Shown one piece after another: positions 45,301 to 53,170 of a stretch of 64,000 nucleotides of DNA. The notes under the pieces are model-generated. The model saw only the letters and a program-made list of their open reading frames with translations, searched no databases and had not been told where the DNA came from. Each line of letters begins with the position of its first letter. Position 1 is the stretch's first letter. This DNA is from Clostridiales bacterium (GTDB taxonomy: Bacteria; Bacillota; Clostridia; Christensenellales; Aristaeellaceae): contig SVGL01000007.1 of assembly GCA_015056325.1 (NCBI GenBank), positions 1 through 64,000 of the forward strand, read 5' to 3'. A program made the position numbers and the translations under genes.

Positions 45301-45497
45301 TCGGTTTGGCTCCAATAAATGGCGAACTGGTTAAAGTGGGTACTTGGGGCCGCTACTTGCTCGACTCGTTCAAGGTTAACATTGAAGGATGGGTCGAGAA
45401 CGTAGGATATGGTTTTTTGGTGTCCGTTGGGAACACATTGTGGACTAAAACAGTTCTACAGGAACCCGAAGGAGAAACAGAAGAGGTAGCTAACTAA
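39360..45497 (+). CDS. RHS-repeat polymorphic toxin (WapA-like)
   Basis: 2045 residues. There is no signal peptide. Residues about 290-450 form a DNRLRE-type domain (VDTYVKEGSSTLYNTADQVW). Then come long YD/RHS repeats (YDALGRKTKVKLGG, YEYDDNGNIISVKQDN). The hyperconserved RHS core ends near residue 1840 with YRYRGYVFDEETGLYYLRKR and YYSPTRSRFINEDEY. The last 200 residues, after the core, are the variable toxin module. They are Gly/Ala-rich and hydrophobic (AAIGAVTGAVDAW, GAISGAGVDIGVAM), so a membrane-active toxin is possible. The next gene is a likely immunity protein. Codon use changes toward AT near the C-terminus, as expected for swapped tips. Confidence 0.9.
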   Translation: MSKKHNRFRSNMSREQFDQLQGTEIKSKRTRFGKVFALGANRFQAVTYTDPVHRFNEKTREWDEMDNRFSATPRMKAAKAAWQQGIMPAVARGDVLLECKTGSMDVACAMSGEVPFINLTDAEGRHLAWGIKDALSILPEADDINDTPVQNVRGMREKVLDHLHGEVTYNGIFAGVDLRCKLDRGFKDELVFAEKERVRPITFLLESEGRQMELNEQNMLIVKDEQGEVVFRLQAPFMLDADEQRGEVAVQLETYEGGIYAMTYIPDATFIESAAFPVVLDPAIESVRGETGIVDTYVKEGSSTLYNTADQVWICNNSTYGKRYGYMRVADLPKIEANHFITGAFLNLKNYSAPTAETPLMCSEVLGDWDAATLTFATQPEVNPLYQDYCKFPKSKYTWQQLDVTTLARKWYLGDNKGVILTPRSDSPNTVRIQSSDGSAKPYFTVNYASLAGLESYLTYDSQSAGLAGFGSVSLVNGNLIFAHGDTAMDGNRMPVSITHYYNSCNSDADEFGLGYGWRTSVHQTLHKEYINEEVVYVYTDGDGTEHWFEVDEDDSTQYVDMSGLNLTLTVGDDDKITITSKGDGRMVFPAITDTPTADAPATDKVLIETIHDAINSKIVVTARTDNKLFVDSVMDGAERTTTFVYTTQTDGSLKCTAIKTPWQTDTACTRFTYTDGCLTTITHEDNRISTYHYTTRNGYELLDQAQGADGLAVRYEYSNTGATYGLPHCITYAEAGETAILSSDADVKNAALYAAKVTYSYGNHLTLVTDNISGKTLRYHFNDNGNQISIDDGLGYAVYTEYDQSDDNANTPINHATTRSRMQRAVKNMLLDHMMDANSSVWEKSSTGTFTRDQANTQWGPVSYKILVPTGSEAYIRQAATLIPGKPYTLSGYMRSGAPKAFVRVAYTINGATKYFNSDVVPVSENASDAPFQRVSVSFTLPEAASENVYCEAIGMTSYGYFWIDCMQLEEGLTCNHFNMLQNSDFIHETSGSTVPTGWAIGDGDSSYISIQDLSVADDIDGKMAPEFLRTSKAARVEGRYNRNITLNQDFRCYGNAGDRFTAGGWCKSFAKKMDEAGVVYCSLSVYFTANTTNWYLGGRVNFNYGEDGWQFASGSIVAPYNYTKVRFSLYMNRQMNHADFTGLYLYPEAFGTDYVYDAKGNRKKAIQLYGGVKKTEYDDHDNMIQYTAPGHTKSSTFSYGDTEEAQKQHLLLESHSPLGTDGYFTYDACGNATRSDTSGAVGNVTAITRSTTEFQHDGNYIHKQTDARGKTVTTEVDADKGITTRVSDPKGQAVDYEHDALRRIVKVKTTDGTREFRNEYTYDQTRGLLTGVKHNTDAATGNDVSYTFEYDALGRKTKVKLGGTTLSTNVYQNDTEQEHYGTLSEMQFGNGTVVKNEYDDFNRVIGVKCDTEEDPRYEYAYNANGQVAHVRNNMISQIAESAYDRSNRPYRIKTHKFTEDNAGNVTNQEHVYTGEAAYDDVFGRLSKLTELVGNDHEEFVTEFGYDDENRPTSLSYGDNGESTLEYDGLGRVAKATVKAGSGTVNETTYTYVDGVQLDDATDKTSTTGLVQKIAQTGGTFEYEYDDNGNIISVKQDNVETTYAYDALGQLTRVVDGHEGATWEYEYDQGGNILSKKKFVNGVETESMAFEYTNANWRDQLTKANSTTITYDQIGNPLNDGTWQHEWVNGRQLARIYSVDTDASFVYNENGLRVQKTVNGVVTKYTLHGKNIVHMSLGINELHFFYDAQNKPAVVVLNGTPYSYVKNLQGDIVALLDGNKNVVVRYVYDAWGRPIKKEGSLAATLGTVQPFRYRGYVFDEETGLYYLRKRYYSPTRSRFINEDEYSSTAQGMFSSNMYAYCENKPISRVDGDGKFFFTVLGAAIGAVTGAVDAWLTGGDIAEGAIAGAVSGAISGAGVDIGVAMIAASGGTATGAAFAVAAGAGALGNVAATAITADENTDAMDYVASGLVGGLCNMVSFGLAPINGELVKVGTWGRYLLDSFKVNIEGWVENVGYGFLVSVGNTLWTKTVLQEPEGETEEVAN

Positions 45498-45515
45498 GTT
45501 TTGGGGGGGAAATCT

Positions 45516-46043
45516 ATGCGAGTGAGTAAAGATATCTCGCCATTATTTATTGTCTGTTTTTTAGTTTTGACACACAGTCTGGTAGTATTTCTGTGCGTCA
45601 AATGGTATCGGGATTTTGTCGTGAAGTCGTTTGACCCCGGAGTGGTTGTTTTATGGTGTATGGCGCTATGTATTATTATCGCTATTGATTATGGTATATT
45701 CAGGTCTCAAATACTACTACGGCAGTTACTGAAATTTCAAGGTAGTATAGAAGGCCTCCACATATATGGAGTATTTCATCACGAAACGTTCCTACAGTGG
45801 GATGACATTACATTTTATGGGACAATTTGTGAGAACCCAGAGTGTAAGGTTTTGTTTTTCTCAATTAACACAAGCGAACTTGCTAGCAATAAAGATTTCG
45901 CGCAAATTTCCCCAAATAACATCGTCATTCAATTTCGCCCCGAGACTTGGGCCGAGTTACAAAAGTGGATGCCACATAATATGCAAAAAGACCTTGAGAG
46001 GGCTATTCACAGCGGTCATAGTAGTATATTTCGGTGCAAATAA
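45516..46043 (+). CDS. Putative RHS immunity protein, two-helix membrane protein
   Basis: 175 residues. Two membrane helices (about residues 9-28 and 40-58: SPLFIVCFLVLTHSLVVFLC and VVLWCMALCIIIAIDYGIF) precede a cytoplasmic domain with no named family. It starts 18 bp after the RHS toxin gene, the normal place for the cognate immunity gene. A membrane location would suit a membrane-acting toxin. The ATG at 45516 is used; the ribosome site is an unusual run of G. Confidence 0.65.
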   Translation: MRVSKDISPLFIVCFLVLTHSLVVFLCVKWYRDFVVKSFDPGVVVLWCMALCIIIAIDYGIFRSQILLRQLLKFQGSIEGLHIYGVFHHETFLQWDDITFYGTICENPECKVLFFSINTSELASNKDFAQISPNNIVIQFRPETWAELQKWMPHNMQKDLERAIHSGHSSIFRCK

Positions 46044-46174
46044 CGCCAAGTGCCAGCAGAGAATCATCATTGCAACGCCAATGTAGTTGAGGACATCGCC
46101 GATATCATAACTAAACTCGATGGCATGGCGCTCAGGCTGGACAACCAGTCCACCTTATATCCAAACGATTACTG

Positions 46175-46202
46175 GCCATCCGGCATAGCCGGGTGGCTTT
46201 TT
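46175..46202 (+). terminator. Terminator after the RHS immunity gene
   Basis: GCCATCCGGC-ATA-GCCGGGTGGC followed by TTTTT. Confidence 0.88.
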
Positions 46203-46210
46203 CTGTACCA

Positions 46211-46320
46211 TTGGCAACCCGCTAAATACTGGCCCCCTGCAGCACGAGAAGGTCACCGGCCAAGAGTTGACTCGTGTTTATAGCATTGACACTGACGTCA
46301 GCTATGTGTATAATAAGAAT
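46211..46320 (+). pseudogene. Orphan RHS fragment
   Basis: About 110 bp related to 44384-44495 inside the RHS gene. Both begin GGCAACCCGCT, share CAGCACGA, and have TTTATAG then TTGACAC followed by ATGTGTATAAT or TTGTGTATAAT. The reading frame is broken soon after. It is probably the relic of a displaced RHS tip, the usual footprint of C-terminal toxin exchange. Confidence 0.75.
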
Positions 46321-46474
46321 CCCATGACTCCCTAATGACAAAACCAATATGGATGATAATGAAGTCATTATTTCTGCCATAATGGCGCATGACAAGCTGC
46401 TCAGCAGTACTGTTCATCCTTGGTTTCAATTCCCCGAATACAAACAAAACGACTAACAAAAGGAGATCACTATA

Positions 46475-46837
46475 ATGAAAAAGATTTCTGTAATCATGAT
46501 TACTTGCCTCATTCTACTTTCAATCACTACGTCAGCCTATGCCGCTTACGGATGTCAGCACCAATTTAAACCGACAGGGCAGTTGCTCAAGAACTATGCT
46601 GCATATACACGAGAAGAGCACTATGAAATCATGGTACTCGAAACACAATGTGAGGTGTGTGGTGAATATAGTGGTGTTGAATGGGAGAGATACACCGACC
46701 TGCATACCTGGTATGTACACGATGATGAGCACATAAGCGACGTTAAGCATATCTATTACCAGACCTGTTCGTATTGCCTTGCTATCTCCTCATACATCAA
46801 AGCATGCGGTGGTATTCATCCAGTCACTGGTGAGTAA
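46475..46837 (+). CDS. Small secreted Cys/His-rich protein
   Basis: 120 residues with signal peptide MKKISVIMITCLILLSITTS (cut after AYA). The mature part has Cys pairs (TQCEVCGEYSG and QTCSYCLAISS) and several His (HTWYVHDDEHISDVKHIYY), so it may bind zinc or form disulfides. The family is not recognised. The ribosome site AAAGGAGATCACTATA is strong. It lies 203 bp upstream of the ABC transporter genes on the same strand and could be linked to them. Confidence 0.7.
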   Translation: MKKISVIMITCLILLSITTSAYAAYGCQHQFKPTGQLLKNYAAYTREEHYEIMVLETQCEVCGEYSGVEWERYTDLHTWYVHDDEHISDVKHIYYQTCSYCLAISSYIKACGGIHPVTGE

Positions 46838-47040
46838 ATAAACAAGTCTCTTGGTTTGAGTGTCAGCTTCATCCCGCAAAACTACAAAACAAACGTTCAG
46901 GACGCCTTCTTGCTTTGCTCGCTCATGTAGCACTCCCACATATCGTTGCAATCGAACAAACGCTCGGCAAGAGGAAGTAGCCACTTTCGTGGTACTTCCA
47001 GGCTTCAATACGTAGTTATCCAGACGAAAGGTGATATTCC

Positions 47041-48954
47041 ATGAATTACAAATTCGGACTTTTTCGCATTCTTCGCAACATACGTCCATATCTTCTACTC
47101 ACCATCCTACTTGCTTGCTCATTCTTTGTCGGTTTCTGTGGCTTTTTTTCACATTACATCACAACTGAACAGGTTGAGGCCATAGAATCATGCTATTCCG
47201 TCTTGGCTTCACCGAATCAAGAATATCACCTTTCCCATAGACAATATGATGATTCATGGGTTCTTTCCTATGTACATAATGGTACAACGCAACGTCACGT
47301 TATTGATTACTCGGCATATAGTCAACTTGGTCAAAACTCCATCATTGTCCAAAGCAAAAATGAAGGTCGTGCAATGGGAGCGATTACCGATAGTATCATT
47401 CTCCCCAGTAAATACGATCGTTATGGAAATGTGACTCATGCGTCTACAGTGCAAGAATCATATTGTGTATTACTGGTCACATGTACGAACTCCCCACAGC
47501 TGATTGCAGGCTGCAATTTGTCTTTCACTGCTTCTGTCGATGATATTCTTTCATTGCACCCCGATTATCCAGCGCCCAAAGAAGTTAATGTTGTTCTCTG
47601 TAACACAGGGTTGGATCAGACAGGACTTCCATTAGTTGCTCAAGGTGAACAGTACGTTGTATGGGGAACCTATGGTTCCGAAGTACACCAATATGGAGCC
47701 GGAAATAAACTATTATACGACGAAAGCACTAGCTATCATACTTTGTATAGCCGCACACTCAGGCCCTACCCACTCATAACTGCGCCAACCTATAAGAATG
47801 GGGCCCATAGTTGGCAGTTGCTTGACGAAGAATTCCCGGAATTGCTGTCACCAGAGAGTCCTTCAATTGATACTGTTGTACACACAGTCACACAACTACG
47901 CGCAGCAGTTCCACTATATGGGGTGGGTGTGAACGGCATTAATGGACTTTTACCATTTCACTCTGGGTTGTACTACCTAACAGAAGGACGTGACTTTTCA
48001 ACTTTCGAAACTCAGCAAGGTAAGCAAGTATGTATTATTAGCGAGCAGATTGCTGAACGTAATGCACTAGAAATTGGTGACCATATCTCTCTTTCGCTTG
48101 TCTATAACGACACAATGTATTCGACAAATGCAACAACCGGCGGCGTCTCGTTTTCCATGAGCATCGCCCCAGATACTTGTACAATCGCTGAAGTTGAATG
48201 TGAAATAGTTGGTATATATAGTGGCCCAGTTGATGATGGTACCAGCCCATTATTCTTTCCTGCATTTACCATGTTCATTCCAGAAACAGCTATGCCCGTT
48301 GGGACAACACCCAAAACAACAATAGCATTAGCGAATAACCAAACACTTACTGTTGGCGGTGAATCATATGGAAAAGCGCTTTCCGTATTACAGACATATA
48401 CTCTTTACAAAGGCCAAGAGAGCGCCTTTATGGAACACCTCAATAATCTTGGGATAGCAACTTTGTTCACTGTAAGTGATAATGGGTATAGCCTCATCAG
48501 TCCAGTCTTGATAGAAATGACCAGTGATGGCAAGCAACTCCGAAATATGTGCTTAGTAGTAGAATTGGTGTTACTAGTATGTGTTTCACTTATGTATGCA
48601 TTTCAGTGTCGAATTGAGCAACGACAATTACTGCTGCTTGGTTCCACTCGTCGTTGGGTGCATGAATATCATATTACAGGAATCCTTTTTACTGGTCTCT
48701 TTGCATGTATTATTGCACTGCTTCTTTCCTTCGCATGCTGTGACGAGTTGCGTAGTATATTAAGCAGATTTAGTGTTCTTTCGCTAAGCACGTTGAATTC
48801 ATCAGCAAGTCGTGCTACAGCTTTAGTTGATTGTCCCATCACAGAATTCATTAGTGCATTTTGTTTCCATTTCATTACTCTCTCGATAATCTCCAACGCG
48901 TCAATGCTGCTTTGTTTAGCTTTTGTTAATAGTAAGGTAAATAGAGGAGGGTGA
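47041..48954 (+). CDS. FtsX-like ABC permease, large
   Basis: 637 residues. One N-terminal membrane helix (YLLLTILLACSFFVGFCGFF) is followed by a large extracytoplasmic region. Three membrane helices near the end (LVVELVLLVCVSLMYAF, GILFTGLFACIIALLLSFAC and the last 20 residues) complete the FtsX/MacB-type plan of one plus three helices. Such permeases work with an ATPase to move peptides or lipoproteins or to resist antimicrobial peptides. It starts a three-gene operon with spacings of 4 and 2 bp. Confidence 0.8.
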   Translation: MNYKFGLFRILRNIRPYLLLTILLACSFFVGFCGFFSHYITTEQVEAIESCYSVLASPNQEYHLSHRQYDDSWVLSYVHNGTTQRHVIDYSAYSQLGQNSIIVQSKNEGRAMGAITDSIILPSKYDRYGNVTHASTVQESYCVLLVTCTNSPQLIAGCNLSFTASVDDILSLHPDYPAPKEVNVVLCNTGLDQTGLPLVAQGEQYVVWGTYGSEVHQYGAGNKLLYDESTSYHTLYSRTLRPYPLITAPTYKNGAHSWQLLDEEFPELLSPESPSIDTVVHTVTQLRAAVPLYGVGVNGINGLLPFHSGLYYLTEGRDFSTFETQQGKQVCIISEQIAERNALEIGDHISLSLVYNDTMYSTNATTGGVSFSMSIAPDTCTIAEVECEIVGIYSGPVDDGTSPLFFPAFTMFIPETAMPVGTTPKTTIALANNQTLTVGGESYGKALSVLQTYTLYKGQESAFMEHLNNLGIATLFTVSDNGYSLISPVLIEMTSDGKQLRNMCLVVELVLLVCVSLMYAFQCRIEQRQLLLLGSTRRWVHEYHITGILFTGLFACIIALLLSFACCDELRSILSRFSVLSLSTLNSSASRATALVDCPITEFISAFCFHFITLSIISNASMLLCLAFVNSKVNRGG

Positions 48955-48958
48955 AAAT

Positions 48959-50077
48959 ATGCCTGAGTATCTCAAACGAATATTGCGCAAGCCATTTGCT
49001 ACGCTTATAGTCATCGTTGTCTTTAGTGCTCTTGCCGTATTGATGAACCACCTACAAAGCTCTTTACAGTCACGTCAGGAAAGCCTACTGCGTTTATCTG
49101 AAGAAACCGAAATATGGTGTGTTCTTGCTAATCGCATAACAGGACAGACAAATCATCTTAATGCAAGCTACCAATATGCGCAGGGTTCCTACTACGATCA
49201 AGCAAACGGAATGAGCACATATATGTCAGAAGTGCGCATTGTAACTCAAATGGATGGTGTGCATCTATCCGACAATGGGAATTCCGTTGTCTTTGCCGCA
49301 GTAAACAGTATGGATGCATGGCTACCGCTCCGTGATGCCAGTGTTAGCATTGTCAATGGGAGGGACGTTTCCTTTCTTAATGAATCAACTACGGCTTGTC
49401 TCATTAGTGAGGATTTACTCGGGGTTGTCAGTAATGACCATTTGTCAGTGCTGATGCCGAGTGGGGCGACTCTTCTCATTGAAGTAGCTGGTACCATTGC
49501 TGGACTTGAGCATACAATAGTTGTTCCATGGCAAGCATATAGGGACGTATATGCTTACTACGGTTTTCACGGGCAATCTTTAGACGAGTTTTCATTCTTA
49601 CTGGCTGATAACTCTCAATTAACAGCAATGCAAGAGGCCTTTCATGAAATGTTTGCAATTGGCAGCGCCTCCTCCGCAAATTCTTCAGAAATCTTACTTA
49701 TCAATGATTTTCAGTATCAAAAATGCATGCTGCACTCTAAGCGCAACCTGTTTCTACTCGAACTCCTCCGACCTGTATTAGTAGGATCTATCATAATAGT
49801 AGGTGCGGCTACAACATCATTATTGTTACGCACAAGACAGTGGGAACACGCACTCATGATTAGTCTAGGGCGTAGCATCATTTCCATCATGCTGCAAACC
49901 TTATTGGAAATTACTACAGGATGCTGCATTGGAGTCGCAATGATTCTCACTCTCAGCAGCACTTCGGTGGCTTCTCTTACTCTGTTACTTCTTGCATTTC
50001 TATTTGGCGCATTGATATCTCTACTACTAGACTTAACCAAGCCAGTATTAAGACACATCAGCCACAGGGAGGTGTGA
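48959..50077 (+). CDS. FtsX-like ABC permease, small
   Basis: 372 residues with the same plan: an N-terminal helix (PFATLIVIVVFSALAVLM), an outer domain, and three helices at the end (PVLVGSIIIVGAATTSLLLR, LEITTGCCIGVAMILTL, LLLAFLFGALISLLLDL). It probably forms the heterodimeric channel with the large permease. The start follows GGAGGGTGAAAAT, 4 bp after the previous gene. Confidence 0.8.
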   Translation: MPEYLKRILRKPFATLIVIVVFSALAVLMNHLQSSLQSRQESLLRLSEETEIWCVLANRITGQTNHLNASYQYAQGSYYDQANGMSTYMSEVRIVTQMDGVHLSDNGNSVVFAAVNSMDAWLPLRDASVSIVNGRDVSFLNESTTACLISEDLLGVVSNDHLSVLMPSGATLLIEVAGTIAGLEHTIVVPWQAYRDVYAYYGFHGQSLDEFSFLLADNSQLTAMQEAFHEMFAIGSASSANSSEILLINDFQYQKCMLHSKRNLFLLELLRPVLVGSIIIVGAATTSLLLRTRQWEHALMISLGRSIISIMLQTLLEITTGCCIGVAMILTLSSTSVASLTLLLLAFLFGALISLLLDLTKPVLRHISHREV

Positions 50078-50079
50078 AA

Positions 50080-50766
50080 ATGATACGATTGAAGAATGTC
50101 TCCTATGCATACACTAATAAGAAAGAGCGAGTTGAAGCACTTAAAGATATTAGCTACATATTTGAGTCCGGCAAGCTATATTCAATAATGGGACCAAGTG
50201 GAAGTGGAAAAAGTACATTACTTTCCTTGATCATGGGTTTTGATAAGCCCACAACAGGTGAAATTTTCCTGGACAAGAAGAACATAGTAGATTACTCTGC
50301 TCAAGAATACAGAGCAACGCAAGTTGCAATGATATTTCAACAATACAATCTGTTACCATATCTTACAGTTCAGGAGAATGCCGCATATCCTCTTCTTCTA
50401 CAACACATCCCAATGAAACAAGCCTACCAGAGCGCTAGTCTGCATCTCAAAACGCTTGGCTTAGAAGAAAAATTGTTCAAACGTTTACCTTCAATGCTCT
50501 CTGGCGGGGAGCAACAACGAGTGGCAATTGCCCGCGCTGTTTGCTCTGGCGTAAAGGTCTTGCTCGCTGATGAACCTACTGGTAATCTTGATTACACGAA
50601 CGCGCAAAATATCGCCAGAATATTTCTGAAACTCGCACACGAACAGCAATGCACAGTCATTATGGCTACACATGATTCAGAAATAGCATGTATCGCCGAT
50701 GTTCAACTGCGAATCAGAGATGGTATTCTGTCCGACATAACCCAATCAAGTAACCCTGCCATTTAA
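50080..50766 (+). CDS. ABC transporter ATPase, MacB/LolD-type
   Basis: 228 residues. Walker A is [14 protein letters not shown], the Q-loop is [13 protein letters not shown], the signature is [14 protein letters not shown] and Walker B is [12 protein letters not shown]. It energises the two FtsX-like permeases upstream. The ATG at 50080 follows AGGGAGGTGTGAAA. The substrate is unknown; the cassette type is linked to peptide efflux, bacteriocin immunity or envelope work. Confidence 0.93.
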   Translation: MIRLKNVSYAYTNKKERVEALKDISYIFESGKLYSIMGPSGSGKSTLLSLIMGFDKPTTGEIFLDKKNIVDYSAQEYRATQVAMIFQQYNLLPYLTVQENAAYPLLLQHIPMKQAYQSASLHLKTLGLEEKLFKRLPSMLSGGEQQRVAIARAVCSGVKVLLADEPTGNLDYTNAQNIARIFLKLAHEQQCTVIMATHDSEIACIADVQLRIRDGILSDITQSSNPAI

Positions 50767-50840
50767 AGTTGGAGATATGTGCTATGGTCTCCCTTTGTTA
50801 TTTTGTGCTCAAGCGCAGAATAACAGAAGGGAGACACCCT

Positions 50841-50912
50841 ATGAAGTGCCAAGGCAAATGTTTCCTGCGCGACTACCTTTTCCACGTAACCTTCAAATCC
50901 CAGCCTACATAG
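50841..50912 (+). CDS. Possible 23-residue peptide
   Basis: Encodes MKCQGKCFLRDYLFHVTFKS followed by QPT, with a good ribosome site (AGAAGGGAGACACCCT). It follows the ABC transporter genes by 75 bp. A short peptide near an exporter could be a signal or bacteriocin precursor, but no family match is known to me. Confidence 0.3.
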   Translation: MKCQGKCFLRDYLFHVTFKSQPT

Positions 50913-51093
50913 ACGCGTTCCCCAGCCCTGAATGAGAATTAGAGATAGCATCAATACAGCAGCGGATAGTAACGGAGACTCTCTGCGTAGTCGCAGCGAG
51001 TCTCCTTCACTGTACTGAGAGTCTCAGCGTGATCAATCAGCAGCAGATGCTTAAAGAGTAGGCGATACGTAAGTGTCAAAAAAACCACGAATA

Positions 51094-51133
51094 AACACGG
51101 CCAACAAGGCGAGATTACCCTGCTGGCCGTGTT
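51094..51133. terminator. Terminator-like hairpin between convergent units
   Basis: AACACGGCC(A) pairs with (T)GGCCGTGTT around a 20-nt loop. It lies between the rightward ABC operon and the leftward caspase operon. Confidence 0.6.
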
Positions 51134-51283
51134 AATTCATGGAATGGTTGACGGTAACTTACCAAGTCCGTCTCTTTCATTTTTGCGCGTTCTTCACTTC
51201 AAAGGCAGTGCGTGCTTCCATATTGAAAACACTGCCCCTATTGACGGGTTGAAGCTGCATGTTGCAACCTTATAGATTGAAAA

Positions 51284-53116
51284 TTATCCCAATGCATAAG
51301 CATGTTTCAGGCTTGCATATTCATCCGGCGTAAAGCTATCCCACCATTGCTGCGTCGCATGTTGGAATACACTTAAAGGAAGTGCTAAGAACAAATCCAT
51401 AATCCCGGGGTAAAAATTATCGAAATCATCATTTTGAACGAGCGGCTCCAGTTTTTTAGGGCTCATTCGCAGACTATGTAACTTCACTGCCTCTCGTCTC
51501 ACCCATAGATTCGGATCATTAAGAGCCCATTGCAAATGGAATACATACTTTTTATTCTTCGAATATGTGTCCGTGAAGTAAGTTAGTAGTCCCATTTTGC
51601 TTTCACAACAAGGTATCTTACTTGCATCCTCCAACTGCGATTCGATAGTCCTGTTTTTTGCGTTCTCTAAAAATGGTGACAAGTCTATGTGCTTTTGATC
51701 ACGCCATGACCCATAAAGCAATGACAAAATGAATTTATGCTTAGCCTTTTCGGGTAGTCGTCCTCGAGATCTTGCGTTAACAAGCTCCTTTCTTAGACCT
51801 TTTTGATCGCTTTGAGTATATGAAATATACCCTTGCACATGTGCCAATTGCTTGTCATCCAATAATGAGAAAAATTGATCGAGATTTACTATTCTATCGT
51901 CCTTATCGGAGTATTTGCTTTTGGTATAAGCCTTAAGCAATTCACACAGTCCCCATTGGGTTTTTGACAGGTTGGTTATCAGATAGATCTTTACATCATA
52001 GTCCGGATTTTCACATGAATACAGATTGGCCAGCCATACAGCGTCAATGCGATTGATTAACCCTTTCTTGACTTTTTCTTGGACTGTCAAAAACAATTCT
52101 TGCTCATTTGCCAGCAAATATCTAGCACCAATAAGTCCTACGCACTGGTCTTGCCAGTATGGAGAAGAAAGTAGCGCTAATAGCAATGCTTTTTTTCTCC
52201 TTGAGTCGGACAAACATGAAACTAAGCTACCAGCAGCTCGTCTTACAAGCCAACTCGCCTCTGAAATCTCCCGGTGGTTCGTCTGCTCGAGGCCAAAGAC
52301 TTTCTCACATATTGTTAGTGCAGTTCCCTCTGGCACATCTTGTAGGGAGTACCACATTGCCTCTCGAACCCTTGCATTAGATACCCTTAGTTGTGTAATA
52401 AACCGCTCCGGAAAGTCTGAATAGAAGGAAAGACTCTTTTGATTAGATGCAAGCATGAACGCTGTATCGCCTACTTCAGCACTGCCTAAATGGACACAGG
52501 CATCTCTATAACCAAGTTCAAAAATTAATTTGGCAATCGAACTAACAGAGAGTTCAGCATTCTCGCTTTGTATTTCTTGAATTGCTGCACATAAAACCTT
52601 TGTGAAGACGCTTCCTTCTTCCGCATTGAAGACAGCTCTATCGTAGCATCCACAAGACGCCAGTATTGCTGCTCTAAGCCCATTGATATCTGTTTCCACA
52701 CTCTTTAGAGCCATACCAGCATAACAACAGTCTAGAATAAGTAGGAGTTTAGTATTTCTCCTAAAGATCTGCACGATCTCACGGATACTAAGCGATCCAG
52801 TCAATGAAGAATCGCATTGTGTAAAACACAAAGAAATTTCGTCTTTGTCCAGCGCAGCATGCCCACTAAAATATATCACCAGCACATCATCATAATTGTG
52901 TTCATCTTGACGCGATTGGCTCATCTGTTCCAGTAGCGTTCTCGCTGTTTGACTCGTGATATTCTCCAAACATATACTTGAATGATATTGAAAGCTTCTA
53001 CCCAATGCTGCACGAAAGGCATCATATACCCTTTGGGCATCCTGCTTTGCGCACGGAATATCAGAATAAGTATCGTGGACATAGTGGGAAATACCGATCG
53101 ACACGATTGATAACAA
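51284..53116 (-). CDS. Caspase-like peptidase with C-terminal helical repeats
   Basis: 610 residues. The first 230 form a caspase (peptidase C14) domain. The catalytic His86 lies in DVLVIYFSGHAALDKDE and the Cys131 in LLLILDCCYAG, each after a hydrophobic strand as required. The remaining 380 residues are helical, with HEAT-like units (TQLRVSNARVREAMWYSLQD, WALNDPNLWVRREAVKLHSL) that probably sense or bind a partner. Bacterial caspases of this design act in anti-phage systems, cleaving proteins on activation and killing the cell. It is the last gene of a five-gene operon. The start is TTG, set by AGAGGTGATAGC. Confidence 0.88.
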   Translation of the reverse strand: MLSIVSIGISHYVHDTYSDIPCAKQDAQRVYDAFRAALGRSFQYHSSICLENITSQTARTLLEQMSQSRQDEHNYDDVLVIYFSGHAALDKDEISLCFTQCDSSLTGSLSIREIVQIFRRNTKLLLILDCCYAGMALKSVETDINGLRAAILASCGCYDRAVFNAEEGSVFTKVLCAAIQEIQSENAELSVSSIAKLIFELGYRDACVHLGSAEVGDTAFMLASNQKSLSFYSDFPERFITQLRVSNARVREAMWYSLQDVPEGTALTICEKVFGLEQTNHREISEASWLVRRAAGSLVSCLSDSRRKKALLLALLSSPYWQDQCVGLIGARYLLANEQELFLTVQEKVKKGLINRIDAVWLANLYSCENPDYDVKIYLITNLSKTQWGLCELLKAYTKSKYSDKDDRIVNLDQFFSLLDDKQLAHVQGYISYTQSDQKGLRKELVNARSRGRLPEKAKHKFILSLLYGSWRDQKHIDLSPFLENAKNRTIESQLEDASKIPCCESKMGLLTYFTDTYSKNKKYVFHLQWALNDPNLWVRREAVKLHSLRMSPKKLEPLVQNDDFDNFYPGIMDLFLALPLSVFQHATQQWWDSFTPDEYASLKHAYALG

Positions 53117-53170
53117 GCTATCACCTCTATCTTCTGTTATTCCCTTCTTAACTTATTCTTCCAGAGAATA

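Larger units (their letters stand above)
46044..46474. other. Region of RHS debris between genes
   Basis: No intact gene. It contains the terminator at 46175-46202, the RHS remnant at 46211-46320 and AT-rich sequence up to the next gene. The stretch 46050-46170 may be the end of an earlier toxin or immunity gene, but nothing is recognisable. Confidence 0.5.
50767..51283. other. Intergenic region with hairpins
   Basis: Contains a possible 23-residue gene (50841-50912), a perfect stem GGAGACTC/GAGTCTCC (50974-51005) and a terminator-like hairpin (51094-51133). Otherwise nothing is recognisable. Confidence 0.5.

Noticed and set aside
46050-46283. 77-codon frame after the immunity gene
   Set aside because: It runs through a strong terminator and into the RHS remnant; likely debris.
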